In this document: positions 25,957 through 33,791 of the stretch, one piece after another
Numbering within the stretch: position 1 is the stretch's first letter
Layout of the letters: every line of letters begins with the position of its first letter
Assembly (NCBI GenBank): GCA_025923035.1
Contig: JAICGQ010000002.1
Span: 1-48,974 of the forward strand
Reading direction: 5' to 3'
Length of the DNA: 48,974 bases
DNA from: Pyrinomonadaceae bacterium
GTDB lineage: Bacteria > Acidobacteriota > Blastocatellia > Pyrinomonadales > Pyrinomonadaceae
Program-made: the position numbers and the translations under genes
Notes under the pieces: model-generated
Database searches by the model: none
Told to the model about the DNA's origin: nothing
What the model saw: the letters and a program-made list of their open reading frames with translations, nothing else

Positions 25957-26733
25957 ATGTCTTCTGAGTACCAGCACATCCGTTTACAAATTGACGATCG
26001 CGTCGGGCGCATCACCTTTGCGCGACCGCCTTTGAATGTTTTCAACATCGCGATGATGCGTGAGATTACGTCGGCGCTCAGCGAGTGTGCGCGTCGCGAC
26101 GTCGTGGCGATCGTGTTTGCTTCAGACAAAGACTGTCGCGCGTTTAGCGCCGGCGTTGCGATCGAAGAGCACGTGCAGGAAACGATCTACCAGATGCTCG
26201 ACTCCTTTCACGCCATCTTTCGCCAGCTCGAACAGATCGCGAAGCCCGTAATCGCGTTGGTCGACGGAGCGGCACTCGGAGGCGGCTGTGAACTGGTTGC
26301 AGCGTGCGACGTCGTGATTGCTTCGGATCGATCGCGGTTTGGCGTGCCCGAGATCAAACTCGGCGTGTTTCCGCCGGTTGCCACTGTTTTACTGCCGTTA
26401 GTGATTGGCGAAAAAAGGGCGCGCGAGTTGATTCTGACCGGCGAGATCATCGACGCCGTGGAGGCAGGACGGCTGGGGCTGTGCAACCATGTGGTTCCCG
26501 GGCCTCATCTCGAACCCAAGCTGCTCGAAGTTACTGCTAAACTGAGGGAGCTTTCGGGGACGTCGCTCGAATTCGCGCGACGCGCGATGGATCTTGGGCG
26601 CGGGCGCACGCTCGACGAGGCTTTGACGGAACAGGAAAACATCTACCTGCACGAGCTGATGAAGACGGCCGACGCAAACGAAGGCATCAAGGCGTTCATG
26701 GAAAAACGCAAACCTGTTTGGCGACATCGTTAG
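25957..26733 (+). CDS. Enoyl-CoA hydratase/isomerase family protein
   Basis: A 258-residue crotonase-fold protein. The CoA/oxyanion-hole blocks are FSAGVAIEEHV and ALVDGAALGGGCELVAACDV. Both catalytic acidic positions of hydratases are kept: Glu in GGGCEL and Glu in FGVPEIKLGVFPP. The FSAGVxxxEHV and VFPP variants resemble cyclohexa-1,5-diene-1-carbonyl-CoA hydratases more than short-chain fatty-acid enzymes (from memory of the families; moderate certainty). No other beta-oxidation or aromatic-degradation gene is nearby, so the pathway is open. Preceded by heptamer repeat copy C; the next gene starts 3 nt after the stop. Confidence 0.9.
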   Translation: MSSEYQHIRLQIDDRVGRITFARPPLNVFNIAMMREITSALSECARRDVVAIVFASDKDCRAFSAGVAIEEHVQETIYQMLDSFHAIFRQLEQIAKPVIALVDGAALGGGCELVAACDVVIASDRSRFGVPEIKLGVFPPVATVLLPLVIGEKRARELILTGEIIDAVEAGRLGLCNHVVPGPHLEPKLLEVTAKLRELSGTSLEFARRAMDLGRGRTLDEALTEQENIYLHELMKTADANEGIKAFMEKRKPVWRHR

Positions 26734-26736
26734 ACC

Positions 26737-27639
26737 ATGCGTAACACTTCTTTCAAACACGCATTCTTATCAATTCTGGTTCTGATTTGTGTTTGTGCCG
26801 CTGTCTTTCCACAGCGGACGAATTCGAGTCATGGGCGACCGACGATGTCGCCCGAAGCGCGCGCATTGCTCGAAGAAGCGAGTGCTGTCGTTTGTACACA
26901 GGCGAAGTTGGATCCGAAGAGCAGCGTAGCGATCGACGAGATGCAGGCGCGGCCGTCGTTGCCGGTCCAACATCCCGATGCGCAGGCCGGTGCGCAACGC
27001 GCGCAAAAATTGTTACCGGTCGCCAAGGCGTTGGTGATTTCCTCGTTGCGACAGCTTGTCGTTGAGTACAACCTGCAAAAATCGCCGCGGTTCGAGCGAC
27101 GCGTTCAGCAGGCGATTGCTCGCGTCAACGCGGTCAGGCGCGTCAGACCTGACATGGAGTCGCGCGACAACGCGTCGGTGTTTCTAAGCCGGCCGCAAGT
27201 GATAACGTTCGGCACGATTTTTCTCGCCGGACTTCGTTCTGACGAGGGAATGATCAGCGTGCTCGCGCACGAGTTGATGCACATCGCCGACGGCGAGAAC
27301 GACAGTTTGCGATTGCTGGTTAGCGCTGTCGGAAGCAAAGCCGGGGATTTGACCGGGCTCGACGTTCAGGGACAACGCGGGGAAGAGATCACGTGCGATC
27401 TGATCGGTGCGATGGCCGTGCGCGCTTACGTTGCGGACACGCCGGGCTACGAGTCGATCGCCAGGCGATTGGCCCGTTCGATCCAGCACAACTGCGTCGA
27501 GATCGACGAAGGCGACGAAGATCATCTTTCACCGCGCAGTACGATTCGTGCGCTGCTGTCGCTGCATCCCGTGCTCGTTCGTGAGCTGGTCAACGATCGC
27601 GAGGAACGCGCGCAACCGGTGCCGCCGGTCAAACAATAA
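26737..27639 (+). CDS. Secreted M48-like zinc metallopeptidase
   Basis: A 300-residue protein with an N-terminal signal sequence (to about residue 25). The zinc motif is H178-E179-L-M-H182 (LAHELMHIADGE), with E217xxxD221 (EITCD) in the place of the ExxxD third-ligand motif of M48 enzymes. The catalytic core is about 150 residues; the N-terminal 110 residues are helical and not recognised. This fits a small soluble periplasmic M48-type peptidase. It follows the enoyl-CoA hydratase gene by 3 nt and precedes a lipoprotein gene by 8 nt. Confidence 0.75.
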   Translation: MRNTSFKHAFLSILVLICVCAAVFPQRTNSSHGRPTMSPEARALLEEASAVVCTQAKLDPKSSVAIDEMQARPSLPVQHPDAQAGAQRAQKLLPVAKALVISSLRQLVVEYNLQKSPRFERRVQQAIARVNAVRRVRPDMESRDNASVFLSRPQVITFGTIFLAGLRSDEGMISVLAHELMHIADGENDSLRLLVSAVGSKAGDLTGLDVQGQRGEEITCDLIGAMAVRAYVADTPGYESIARRLARSIQHNCVEIDEGDEDHLSPRSTIRALLSLHPVLVRELVNDREERAQPVPPVKQ

Positions 27640-27647
27640 CGATACGG

Positions 27648-28904
27648 ATGTCACGACGAACACCAACCTCCCACGTCTGCACAATACTCCTTACGCTAAT
27701 CGTTTTTGCGGGATGTAAATCTGTCGTTACCCGGCAGGACGTACGGCCGCGCGTGCTGCGCGACGTGCCTTCGCAGAATCTCGCGTACCGTCTGAATCCT
27801 GACGCGTCGTTACCGGTTGATCTCAACGCCGAAGATCCGCTCGATAAACTCGAAGCCATCGCAAGCGACTTTACCACCCGACGCACGGACGACGCTCTGC
27901 TGCGCACCGTTAAATCGCCCGATGGATCGCGCGTGCTCGCGGTGTATGCCGCGGGTGATGAAACAGGCGCTTCGTTTCGCATCGATCTGTATAACGTGGA
28001 CGGCCTGTTTATTCGCAACATAGTGCCGCCGGACCTCGCGTGTTACTTCCCGGAAACGGTGACGTGGTCGCCGGACGGTAACTTCATCAACTTCATCGCT
28101 CGTAAACGCGAGGCGCCGAGTCCGACGCCAACTCCGCCCCCAGCAAACATCTTGCCCGATCCCGATCCACAAGCGTCAGTATCGCCGCTGCCGTCGCCTT
28201 CCGTTGCTCCGGTGTTTGCGCCGGTGGAGAGTTACACGACGGAGCAGCTCTACATCTGCGATCGCGACGGGTATGGACTCAAGCCGCTCACTGCGCGCGA
28301 GGGATTGATCTACTTCTATTTTGCGTGGGCGCCCGACGGACACGCGCTCGTTGCGCTGGCGTGCAAGGAAGATGAGTGGATGCAGCGTGAACGCCAGTCG
28401 ATGACGCCGGCGGGCCGTCCTCGTTTGATCGCGCTGGATGGTTCCGAGCGTTTGCTTGATGATGGTTTGACTGAGGCGGAGCCGGTTTGGTCGCCTGACG
28501 CGTCGAAAGTCGCGACGGCGTTCGGAACGGACGTTGCGATCTACGATGCAGGGTCGAGCACGCCGACGCAGGCGCGTATCAACTTGCGCGATCAGCTTCT
28601 CGCGGCGTCAGCCGCTTTCGACGAAGCCGCGAAGAACCGCGCGCCGTCGTCTGCTTCTCCGTCTGCTTCGCCGTCGTCGTCACCTTCGGGAACCGCGCCG
28701 CCTTCGGCCACGCCCGCTTCGTCCGCGTCTCCGGCAGTTTCGCGAGAACCGGCATCGTTCAATCCAATTGTTCGCCTGGAATGGGCCTCACCGGAACGTC
28801 TCTACTTCCAAACCGCGTACGTGCGGCTCAGGCCCATCGAAGCCTTCACCTTCCCGCGCTGGCACCTCTTGAACCTGAGCGCACAAGCCGCGATTCTGAA
28901 GTAG
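27648..28904 (+). CDS. Propeller lipoprotein with Ser/Pro-rich linkers
   Basis: A 418-residue protein with a lipobox-like VFAGC near residue 23. TolB/WD40-like blades are recognisable from PDGSRVLAVYAAGDETG, VTWSPDGNFINFIARKR, FAWAPDGHALVALACKE and PVWSPDASKVATAFG. Two low-complexity segments (about residues 150-185, Pro/Ser/Thr, and about 325-365, repeated SPSASPS units) interrupt the fold. No catalytic site is visible; probably an outer or inner membrane-attached binding protein. Last gene of the M61-ECH-M48 run. Confidence 0.75.
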   Translation: MSRRTPTSHVCTILLTLIVFAGCKSVVTRQDVRPRVLRDVPSQNLAYRLNPDASLPVDLNAEDPLDKLEAIASDFTTRRTDDALLRTVKSPDGSRVLAVYAAGDETGASFRIDLYNVDGLFIRNIVPPDLACYFPETVTWSPDGNFINFIARKREAPSPTPTPPPANILPDPDPQASVSPLPSPSVAPVFAPVESYTTEQLYICDRDGYGLKPLTAREGLIYFYFAWAPDGHALVALACKEDEWMQRERQSMTPAGRPRLIALDGSERLLDDGLTEAEPVWSPDASKVATAFGTDVAIYDAGSSTPTQARINLRDQLLAASAAFDEAAKNRAPSSASPSASPSSSPSGTAPPSATPASSASPAVSREPASFNPIVRLEWASPERLYFQTAYVRLRPIEAFTFPRWHLLNLSAQAAILK

Positions 28905-28911
28905 ACACTTA

Positions 28912-30294
28912 TTAGTTCGAGCGCACCTGGATCGTTGCCGTTGCGTTGTTTCCGGCGGCATCGAACGCACGCGCCTGGATGGTGTGAGTCCGGTTCATCG
29001 GATTCGGCACTCGCCAGACACAACTGTACGGCGCTGTCGTGTCAGTGCACTGCAATCCACCATTAACTAAAAACTCCACGCGTGCAACACCGACGTTGTC
29101 ACTCGCCGTCGCCGTGATCGTCACGTTCGACTTGCGTGCGACGATGGCGTTGTTCGCCGGATTCGTGATCGCAACTGTCGGCGCGATGTTGTCTGCGCCG
29201 GCTGAGAATCCGATTCTGTTGACTGAGCCTGCACCACGCGCCAGGTAGTAAAGAAACCCGTCCGGCGAGACTTTCAGATCGACGGGAAGACTGATCCCGG
29301 TTGCGAAATCCGAAACGGCATTACCGGCGGAAGGATCGAGCCGGCGGATCCACCCACCACAGAAATCAGCGAAGAAATAGTTGCCGATGAAGTTGGACGG
29401 AAACTGCGGCGCCTGCGGGTTGTAAAACGCGCCGCCCGTGATCGCGCACGTTTGCGCGTCGTTCATGTAAGCGAATATCGGATCGCGAAAGCTTGGGTTC
29501 GGCGGATTACAAAAACCTTCGCACGTGGGCCAACCGTAATTCGATCCGGCAATACCGTCGTTGATCTCTTCCCACGTGTTCTGTCCGACGTCGTTGATGA
29601 ACATGCGGCTCGTGTTGCCCTGGAAGGAGAACGTGAACGGGTTGCGTAGACCAAGGGCCCAGATAGTTTGGTTTGCGCCAGTGGTTTGGTTGATGAATGG
29701 ATTGTCGGGCGGAACACCTCCGGTAGACGTCATGCGCAACATCTTGCCGAGCCGAGTCGACAACGACTGCGCGTTCGCGGCGTTGGCGTTCTCGCCGACC
29801 GCCACGTAGAGATTGCCATCGGGTCCGAAGTGCATCGCACCACCGTTGTGGTTCGTCGCAGAGCTGAGGTTCGGCAGTTCCATGATGATCGTTTCGCTGC
29901 CGGCTAACGCAACGTCGCCGGACGCGGTGAAACGACTGATGCGATTGTGAATCGTCGGTGTTGTGGCGGTGTAATAGATATAGACCAGTTGATTGGAAAC
30001 GAAGTTTGGATCAAAGGCGATGCCGAGCAGTCCGCGCTCGCCTGATGAATCTACCGTCACGGTAAGAAACGGGGTGGCTAGCAGCGCCCCATTTTTGATC
30101 ACGCGCAACGCGCCGCCCTGTTGGCAAACGAATATGCGCCCGTCGGGAGCGAGTGCCATCGCAGTTGGATTGTTGAGTCCACTAGCGACGACGGCATCGG
30201 TGAATCCGGTGGGAACGGTGGCGGCGGATGCGGTTGTAGCGGCGCTCAGCACGAGTAATGAAACAAATACGAATCGCACGAGTCGAAAAGTCAT
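28912..30294 (-). CDS. Secreted PQQ-type sugar dehydrogenase with C-terminal Ig-like domain
   Basis: About 460 residues from ATG 30294, which has a proper GGAGG site (30301-30305); a GTG 12 nt upstream overlaps that site and is unlikely. The signal peptide runs to about residue 24. The propeller has the same blocks as the paralogue at 10286-11761 (PDGRIFVCQQGGALRVIKNG; NHNGGAMHFGPDGNLYVAVG). After residue about 365 an Ig-like Big-type domain starts (APTVAITNPANNAIV; SDNVGVARVEFLVNGG), a module that often binds polysaccharide. The C-terminal domains of the two paralogues differ, so the duplication was followed by domain change. Confidence 0.88.
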   Translation of the reverse strand: MTFRLVRFVFVSLLVLSAATTASAATVPTGFTDAVVASGLNNPTAMALAPDGRIFVCQQGGALRVIKNGALLATPFLTVTVDSSGERGLLGIAFDPNFVSNQLVYIYYTATTPTIHNRISRFTASGDVALAGSETIIMELPNLSSATNHNGGAMHFGPDGNLYVAVGENANAANAQSLSTRLGKMLRMTSTGGVPPDNPFINQTTGANQTIWALGLRNPFTFSFQGNTSRMFINDVGQNTWEEINDGIAGSNYGWPTCEGFCNPPNPSFRDPIFAYMNDAQTCAITGGAFYNPQAPQFPSNFIGNYFFADFCGGWIRRLDPSAGNAVSDFATGISLPVDLKVSPDGFLYYLARGAGSVNRIGFSAGADNIAPTVAITNPANNAIVARKSNVTITATASDNVGVARVEFLVNGGLQCTDTTAPYSCVWRVPNPMNRTHTIQARAFDAAGNNATATIQVRSN

Positions 30295-30442
30295 AGAAAC
30301 CTCCACAGCGAAAACGATTGAGCCGGGGCGAGGGCGCGTTTAGTCGGGCATTTGTTAATGTGTCGGATATAGCACTGGGCCGGGAGGAGAAGACCTTGCC
30401 ACGTGTGTGTTTCGAAAGTTTTTCGAGATCGTGTGAGGGATC

Positions 30443-30616
30443 TTATCGTTCGCCGTAAGCCGACGTGTCGACGTTCCAGAAGATGATTGCGAGTAGACCG
30501 ATGAAGATCAGGACCATGAGGACACAGCCGATCGTGAACCGACGCGCCTCGGGCCGCTTATCGGCCATGTAAATGGCGACGAAGTGTTGGAAGATGTGGT
30601 CGATTAGATCGAACAC
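30443..30616 (-). CDS. Small membrane protein, 57 residues
   Basis: An open frame from GTG 30616 to TAA 30443-30445. The product has an N-terminal amphipathic segment (FDLIDHIFQHFVAIYMADK), a basic stretch RPEARR, then one membrane helix at residues about 28-47 (IGCVLMVLIFIGLLAIIFW) and a short polar tail. It begins 8 nt after the stop of the preceding gene on the same strand, which suggests an operon. No Shine-Dalgarno is seen for the GTG; ATG at 30568 is the alternative start (41 residues). Not recognised; called real because of topology, codon pattern and spacing. Confidence 0.6.
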   Translation of the reverse strand: MFDLIDHIFQHFVAIYMADKRPEARRFTIGCVLMVLIFIGLLAIIFWNVDTSAYGER

Positions 30617-30624
30617 GGGGAATC

Positions 30625-31215
30625 TTATTCGTGTTGCCTTACGAACTCCTGAGCGGCTTCTTTGGTTGCGAACAAATAGAGGCCAAGATGATCGAACCGT
30701 GCGGCTGAACCGTTATGAGGAACTCCTGCTCGTGAGGCCTGGTGCAAAAAGAACCGGACCTTCGTTGTTCCTTCCGGTACTTGAAAAATGCCCGACATCT
30801 TGACCCACTGATCTGCGGCGTTCGTGTGCGCGCGCATCCTTTGACCTTGCAGATACTCGAGTATCTCTTTTCCATCTGCACCACGTGGCTGCATCATGTA
30901 GCCATGCAAGTAGGGTAAACCAGTGATTGCGCCGTCCACATTGATCCGCTCGCTGGCGCCCTGTCCTATAAACACAACGTATTGTCCGGCAGCGTCTTTC
31001 GGCAGCTCGACGTCTTGATAGAAGCTTCCGCCATTGCGAACGACAAAATGCGGATCGTTAGCGCCGGCTGATTCGATCGCAGCCTCCCCCGAGGCTCGCC
31101 ACGACTGTTCACCAAGATCGGCATTGGGATTTTGCAACAGATTTTGCGACTGCGCGTTGACAGGAGCGTTAACGATCAGCATGAGCAGAGGCAGCCAGAG
31201 TGTTTTGCGAATCAT
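30625..31215 (-). CDS. Secreted protein with carbohydrate-binding-like fold
   Basis: About 196 residues from ATG 31215; an upstream in-frame ATG at 31236 is possible, but the shorter form gives a clean signal peptide ending near VNAQS. The mature part begins NLLQNPNADLGEQSWRASG, the classic opening of CBM4/9- or F-box-associated-type jelly-roll domains. It also has the typical late strand TTKVRFFLHQASRAG. Ligand binding is inferred, no catalytic site is visible. The small membrane protein lies directly downstream. Confidence 0.7.
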   Translation of the reverse strand: MIRKTLWLPLLMLIVNAPVNAQSQNLLQNPNADLGEQSWRASGEAAIESAGANDPHFVVRNGGSFYQDVELPKDAAGQYVVFIGQGASERINVDGAITGLPYLHGYMMQPRGADGKEILEYLQGQRMRAHTNAADQWVKMSGIFQVPEGTTKVRFFLHQASRAGVPHNGSAARFDHLGLYLFATKEAAQEFVRQHE

Positions 31216-31288
31216 GATGGAGAGATCTACCACCATTCCTATTGTCGTTTCAATGGAACAAAGTGCTGTTAGAAGAGGTCTAAATCAC

Positions 31289-32980
31289 ATGCCCTTCCTT
31301 AAATTGTTTCCACTAGCGATTGTGCTCCTGATTGCAAACGCTGCATTGGCCCAGCAGTCGACCACGCCAGGCGATGCGCTGGTGGCGAAGTTGAAGACGC
31401 CCGATCGCCGTGTCCGCGACGTAGCGTTTTCGCCCGATGGCAAACTGCTCGCGGCTGGTTACGGTTTCACTGACGAGGGCGGGATAACGATTTGGAATGT
31501 GGCCGACCAGTCAGTAGTAGTTAACTTGTTGATTGGCACGAAACAAACAGCAGGCATCTCGTGCATCGCGTTTTCAAACGACGGCAAACTGTTTGCGGCC
31601 GGCAGCGACGACGGTGATGTGATGGTGTGGACAGTCGGCGCCTGGCGGACTCCCAAAACTATTTTGCGCAAACGAGGATCAGCGGAAGATCTGAGGTTCG
31701 GTGGGCCAATGCTGGGATTCGCGTCGGAAGACCAAGCGCTTCTTTACAACCTTAAAACCAGGGAAGTGATCGTATTAGCGTCCAGAACCGAACCTGCGGG
31801 CTCGTTCTCGGAAATCTCATTTACCCGTGACAGCAAGACAGTTGCTGTTTCCGGCGCCCGTAAAGCTTTGCTCTGGAACGTCGAAACGAGGCAGCAAATC
31901 GATACTCACGACATGAAAGCCTTTGGCTTCTTCGGCAGTCTGTCGCCAACCGGAAGATACTTCATCGTGGGCGGTGGTGCGATTTTCGGCAAGAAGGCAG
32001 TTCACATCTGGAACGTAAATGAAAAGAAGCTCGTTAGTGAGCTCACGGATTTCAGGGCCGGACTCTTCTCGGTGGCGATCTCGCATTCGGAAAGTCTTTT
32101 TGCCCTGGCCGGCGGAGATTACGGCGCCGGCGGCGGCCATTTGAGTTTGTGGAGCGTCGACGACGCGCGGGAAATTGCGTACACGCAATTTGGTACGACT
32201 CCGATCAGGGGTATTGAGTTCAGTCCTGATGACGCAATGCTGGCTGCCGGTGGCGAGGGATTCGTACTGCTCTATGCAGTGGATCGCCTGAAAGGACCAG
32301 CAGTTAAAAAACAAGAATCATCGCTGTGCGGCGAGATCGTAGTCGAAGGCGACCGCGCGTTCGTGCGTTCGCTGGCGCAGGTGCCGTTGCCGATGAGGGA
32401 CTTCGGTTATCCGTGGCGTCAGGAGATCGTCAACGCGAATACGATTGCGGGGAACGTCGGCTCAGCCGTAGTGCTAAACGATTGGTCCATCGAGAGCACC
32501 GCGGCGGGCGATCGCGCTCGTATTGCGGGTTTTCGCTCATTGATCGACGATCGCGCGCGAGTAAATCCCGATCACATCGTTCTTGGTTATGTGCAAAACC
32601 CGGGGTGGAGTGACGGCTTTATCGCGAAGATATACAGCGACGGGCGGTTTGTCGCGACGAATACCCAGGGGAAGTGCCTTTCATATGGTTCACTGGTCGA
32701 CTTGAAAACAGACTTCGTGACCGTGAGAGACCGTTTGATTAGCCGGGGTATCATCGACGTGGGAAAAGATCCGCTTACGCTGGGGACCGACCATTACGGT
32801 ACAGCATTCATTGAGATCACAATTAACGGCGTTACGGAGCTGCGTAGTGATGCTGATGATTTGAGAGTGCTGCTCAATGGTGGTCCGGCTAAGAAGCGCG
32901 AGGCATTTAGCCGCATCTTCAAACCGGAAAAAGAGTTTATTGACTCGATGTTGAAGGCGGGGATGAAGCTGCCGCAGTAA
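31289..32980 (+). CDS. Secreted WD40-repeat protein
   Basis: About 563 residues from ATG 31289, preceded by AGAAGAGG; the frame is open to 31034, but that part is antisense to the neighbour and has no signal. The signal peptide ends near residue 22. WD40 units run from about residue 35 to 345: VRDVAFSPDGKLLAAGYGF, GISCIAFSNDGKLFAAGSDD, FSVAISHSESLFALAGGDY, IRGIEFSPDDAMLAAGGEG. The C-terminal 200 residues (FIAKIYSDGRFVATNTQGK; ITINGVTELRSDADDLRVLL) are a separate unrecognised domain. Divergent from the carbohydrate-binding-like gene (73-nt gap). Confidence 0.82.
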   Translation: MPFLKLFPLAIVLLIANAALAQQSTTPGDALVAKLKTPDRRVRDVAFSPDGKLLAAGYGFTDEGGITIWNVADQSVVVNLLIGTKQTAGISCIAFSNDGKLFAAGSDDGDVMVWTVGAWRTPKTILRKRGSAEDLRFGGPMLGFASEDQALLYNLKTREVIVLASRTEPAGSFSEISFTRDSKTVAVSGARKALLWNVETRQQIDTHDMKAFGFFGSLSPTGRYFIVGGGAIFGKKAVHIWNVNEKKLVSELTDFRAGLFSVAISHSESLFALAGGDYGAGGGHLSLWSVDDAREIAYTQFGTTPIRGIEFSPDDAMLAAGGEGFVLLYAVDRLKGPAVKKQESSLCGEIVVEGDRAFVRSLAQVPLPMRDFGYPWRQEIVNANTIAGNVGSAVVLNDWSIESTAAGDRARIAGFRSLIDDRARVNPDHIVLGYVQNPGWSDGFIAKIYSDGRFVATNTQGKCLSYGSLVDLKTDFVTVRDRLISRGIIDVGKDPLTLGTDHYGTAFIEITINGVTELRSDADDLRVLLNGGPAKKREAFSRIFKPEKEFIDSMLKAGMKLPQ

Positions 32981-33007
32981 TGCGAATCAGGTGTTTGGGG
33001 CGGGCGT

Positions 33008-33036
33008 TTGTCGCCATCGGAGCCGCAAGCTACAAT
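33008..33036 (+). promoter_or_regulatory. Sigma-70-like promoter of the tRNA gene
   Basis: TTGTCG (33008-33013), a 17-nt spacer, then TACAAT (33031-33036). The expected start point is about 25 nt before the mature tRNA 5' end. Confidence 0.55.
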
Positions 33037-33067
33037 TCCCGCGACCTACAGTCATCCTCACCTTTGT

Positions 33068-33143
33068 GCCCCTGTAGCTCAACGGTTAGAGCAGCAGACT
33101 CATAATCTGTTGGTTCGGGGTTCGAATCCCTGCGGGGGCACCA
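33068..33143 (+). tRNA. tRNA with anticodon CAU (probably Ile2, alternatively elongator Met)
   Basis: A 76-nt cloverleaf with encoded CCA. The acceptor stem is GCCCCTG / CGGGGGC (one wobble), the D stem GCTC/GAGC, the anticodon stem GCAGA/TCTGT with loop CTCATAA (CAT at 33101-33103), and the T arm has loop TTCGAAT. The C4-G69 and C5-G68 acceptor pairs match the known preferences of TilS for tRNA-Ile2, whose C34 becomes lysidine, rather than tRNA-Met. It lacks initiator features: the three G-C pairs next to the anticodon loop are absent. Confidence 0.93.
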
Positions 33144-33161
33144 GTGAAATCATAAAGACGG

Positions 33162-33186
33162 GCAGCAATAAGGCTGCGCATTTCTT
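33162..33186 (+). terminator. Weak hairpin after the tRNA
   Basis: Stem GCAGC (33162-33166) / GCTGC (33173-33177) with a 6-nt loop, followed by a T-rich stretch (ATTTCTTTC). A modest terminator candidate. The rest of the 33144-33361 gap shows nothing else. Confidence 0.35.
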
Positions 33187-33361
33187 TCTCCATACTCGCA
33201 ATTCTGACAGGATGCAACCGGGAGACCGCAGGATCTCACACCGTTGCGTGAAATTCCCCGCCTGTAAGCCTTAATTCCCAAGAAAACTTCGGAATGACGG
33301 ACGGCATTAAGGTTGCTCTAACAAAACAAACACGAGAACGGAGGAACAAGGAAGACCAAAA

Positions 33362-33724
33362 ATGATCAGCGACGAACGTTACATTCTTGAACAACTTCTA
33401 CTGGAAATCGATTTTTTCCGAAAGGGCGGAGTTGTTCGACTGCTGGATACACCATGGTTATTGAAGTCTCTCTTTCAGGATTCCTTAATCCATTTAGATC
33501 ATGGTTTCCAGCCTCAGATGCGTCCGTGCGGTGAATGTCAACCGTTCAATTTTGTGTCGCCCTCTCATCACTTCGACGATGTGCCTTGTCATCACACTTT
33601 TGAAAATGAAGTTGCTGTGAACATCGGGCAGTCGGACGATTACGACGTGCCACGCGGTTTTGAACACGCAGTGACGAATTGGCTTCGAGCGAGAATGACA
33701 GGGCTTAAGAATACTTCCCACTGA
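33362..33724 (+). CDS. Small cysteine/histidine-containing protein of unknown function
   Basis: A 120-residue cytoplasmic protein starting at ATG 33362 with a good ribosome site (AAGGAAG, 33348-33354). The N-terminal half is helical (YILEQLLLEIDFFRKGG), followed by a conserved-looking Trp/Asp patch (LDTPWLLKSLFQDSLIHL). A possible metal-binding part then carries CGEC at residues 56-59 and HH / CHH further on. It resembles an uncharacterised acidobacterial family with the pattern DSxxCxxF and CxxC (from memory, unverified). No operon partner. Confidence 0.6.
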   Translation: MISDERYILEQLLLEIDFFRKGGVVRLLDTPWLLKSLFQDSLIHLDHGFQPQMRPCGECQPFNFVSPSHHFDDVPCHHTFENEVAVNIGQSDDYDVPRGFEHAVTNWLRARMTGLKNTSH

Positions 33725-33791
33725 ATCAAAATAGAGCAGACGTCTTCTGTAGCCTACCGCCGGAGCGAGTGATTATTCCTCATCGACCCCT

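Noticed and set aside
31034-31288. N-terminal extension of the WD40 gene
   Set aside because: Antisense to the carbohydrate-binding-like gene; the internal ATG 31289 has a ribosome site and signal peptide.
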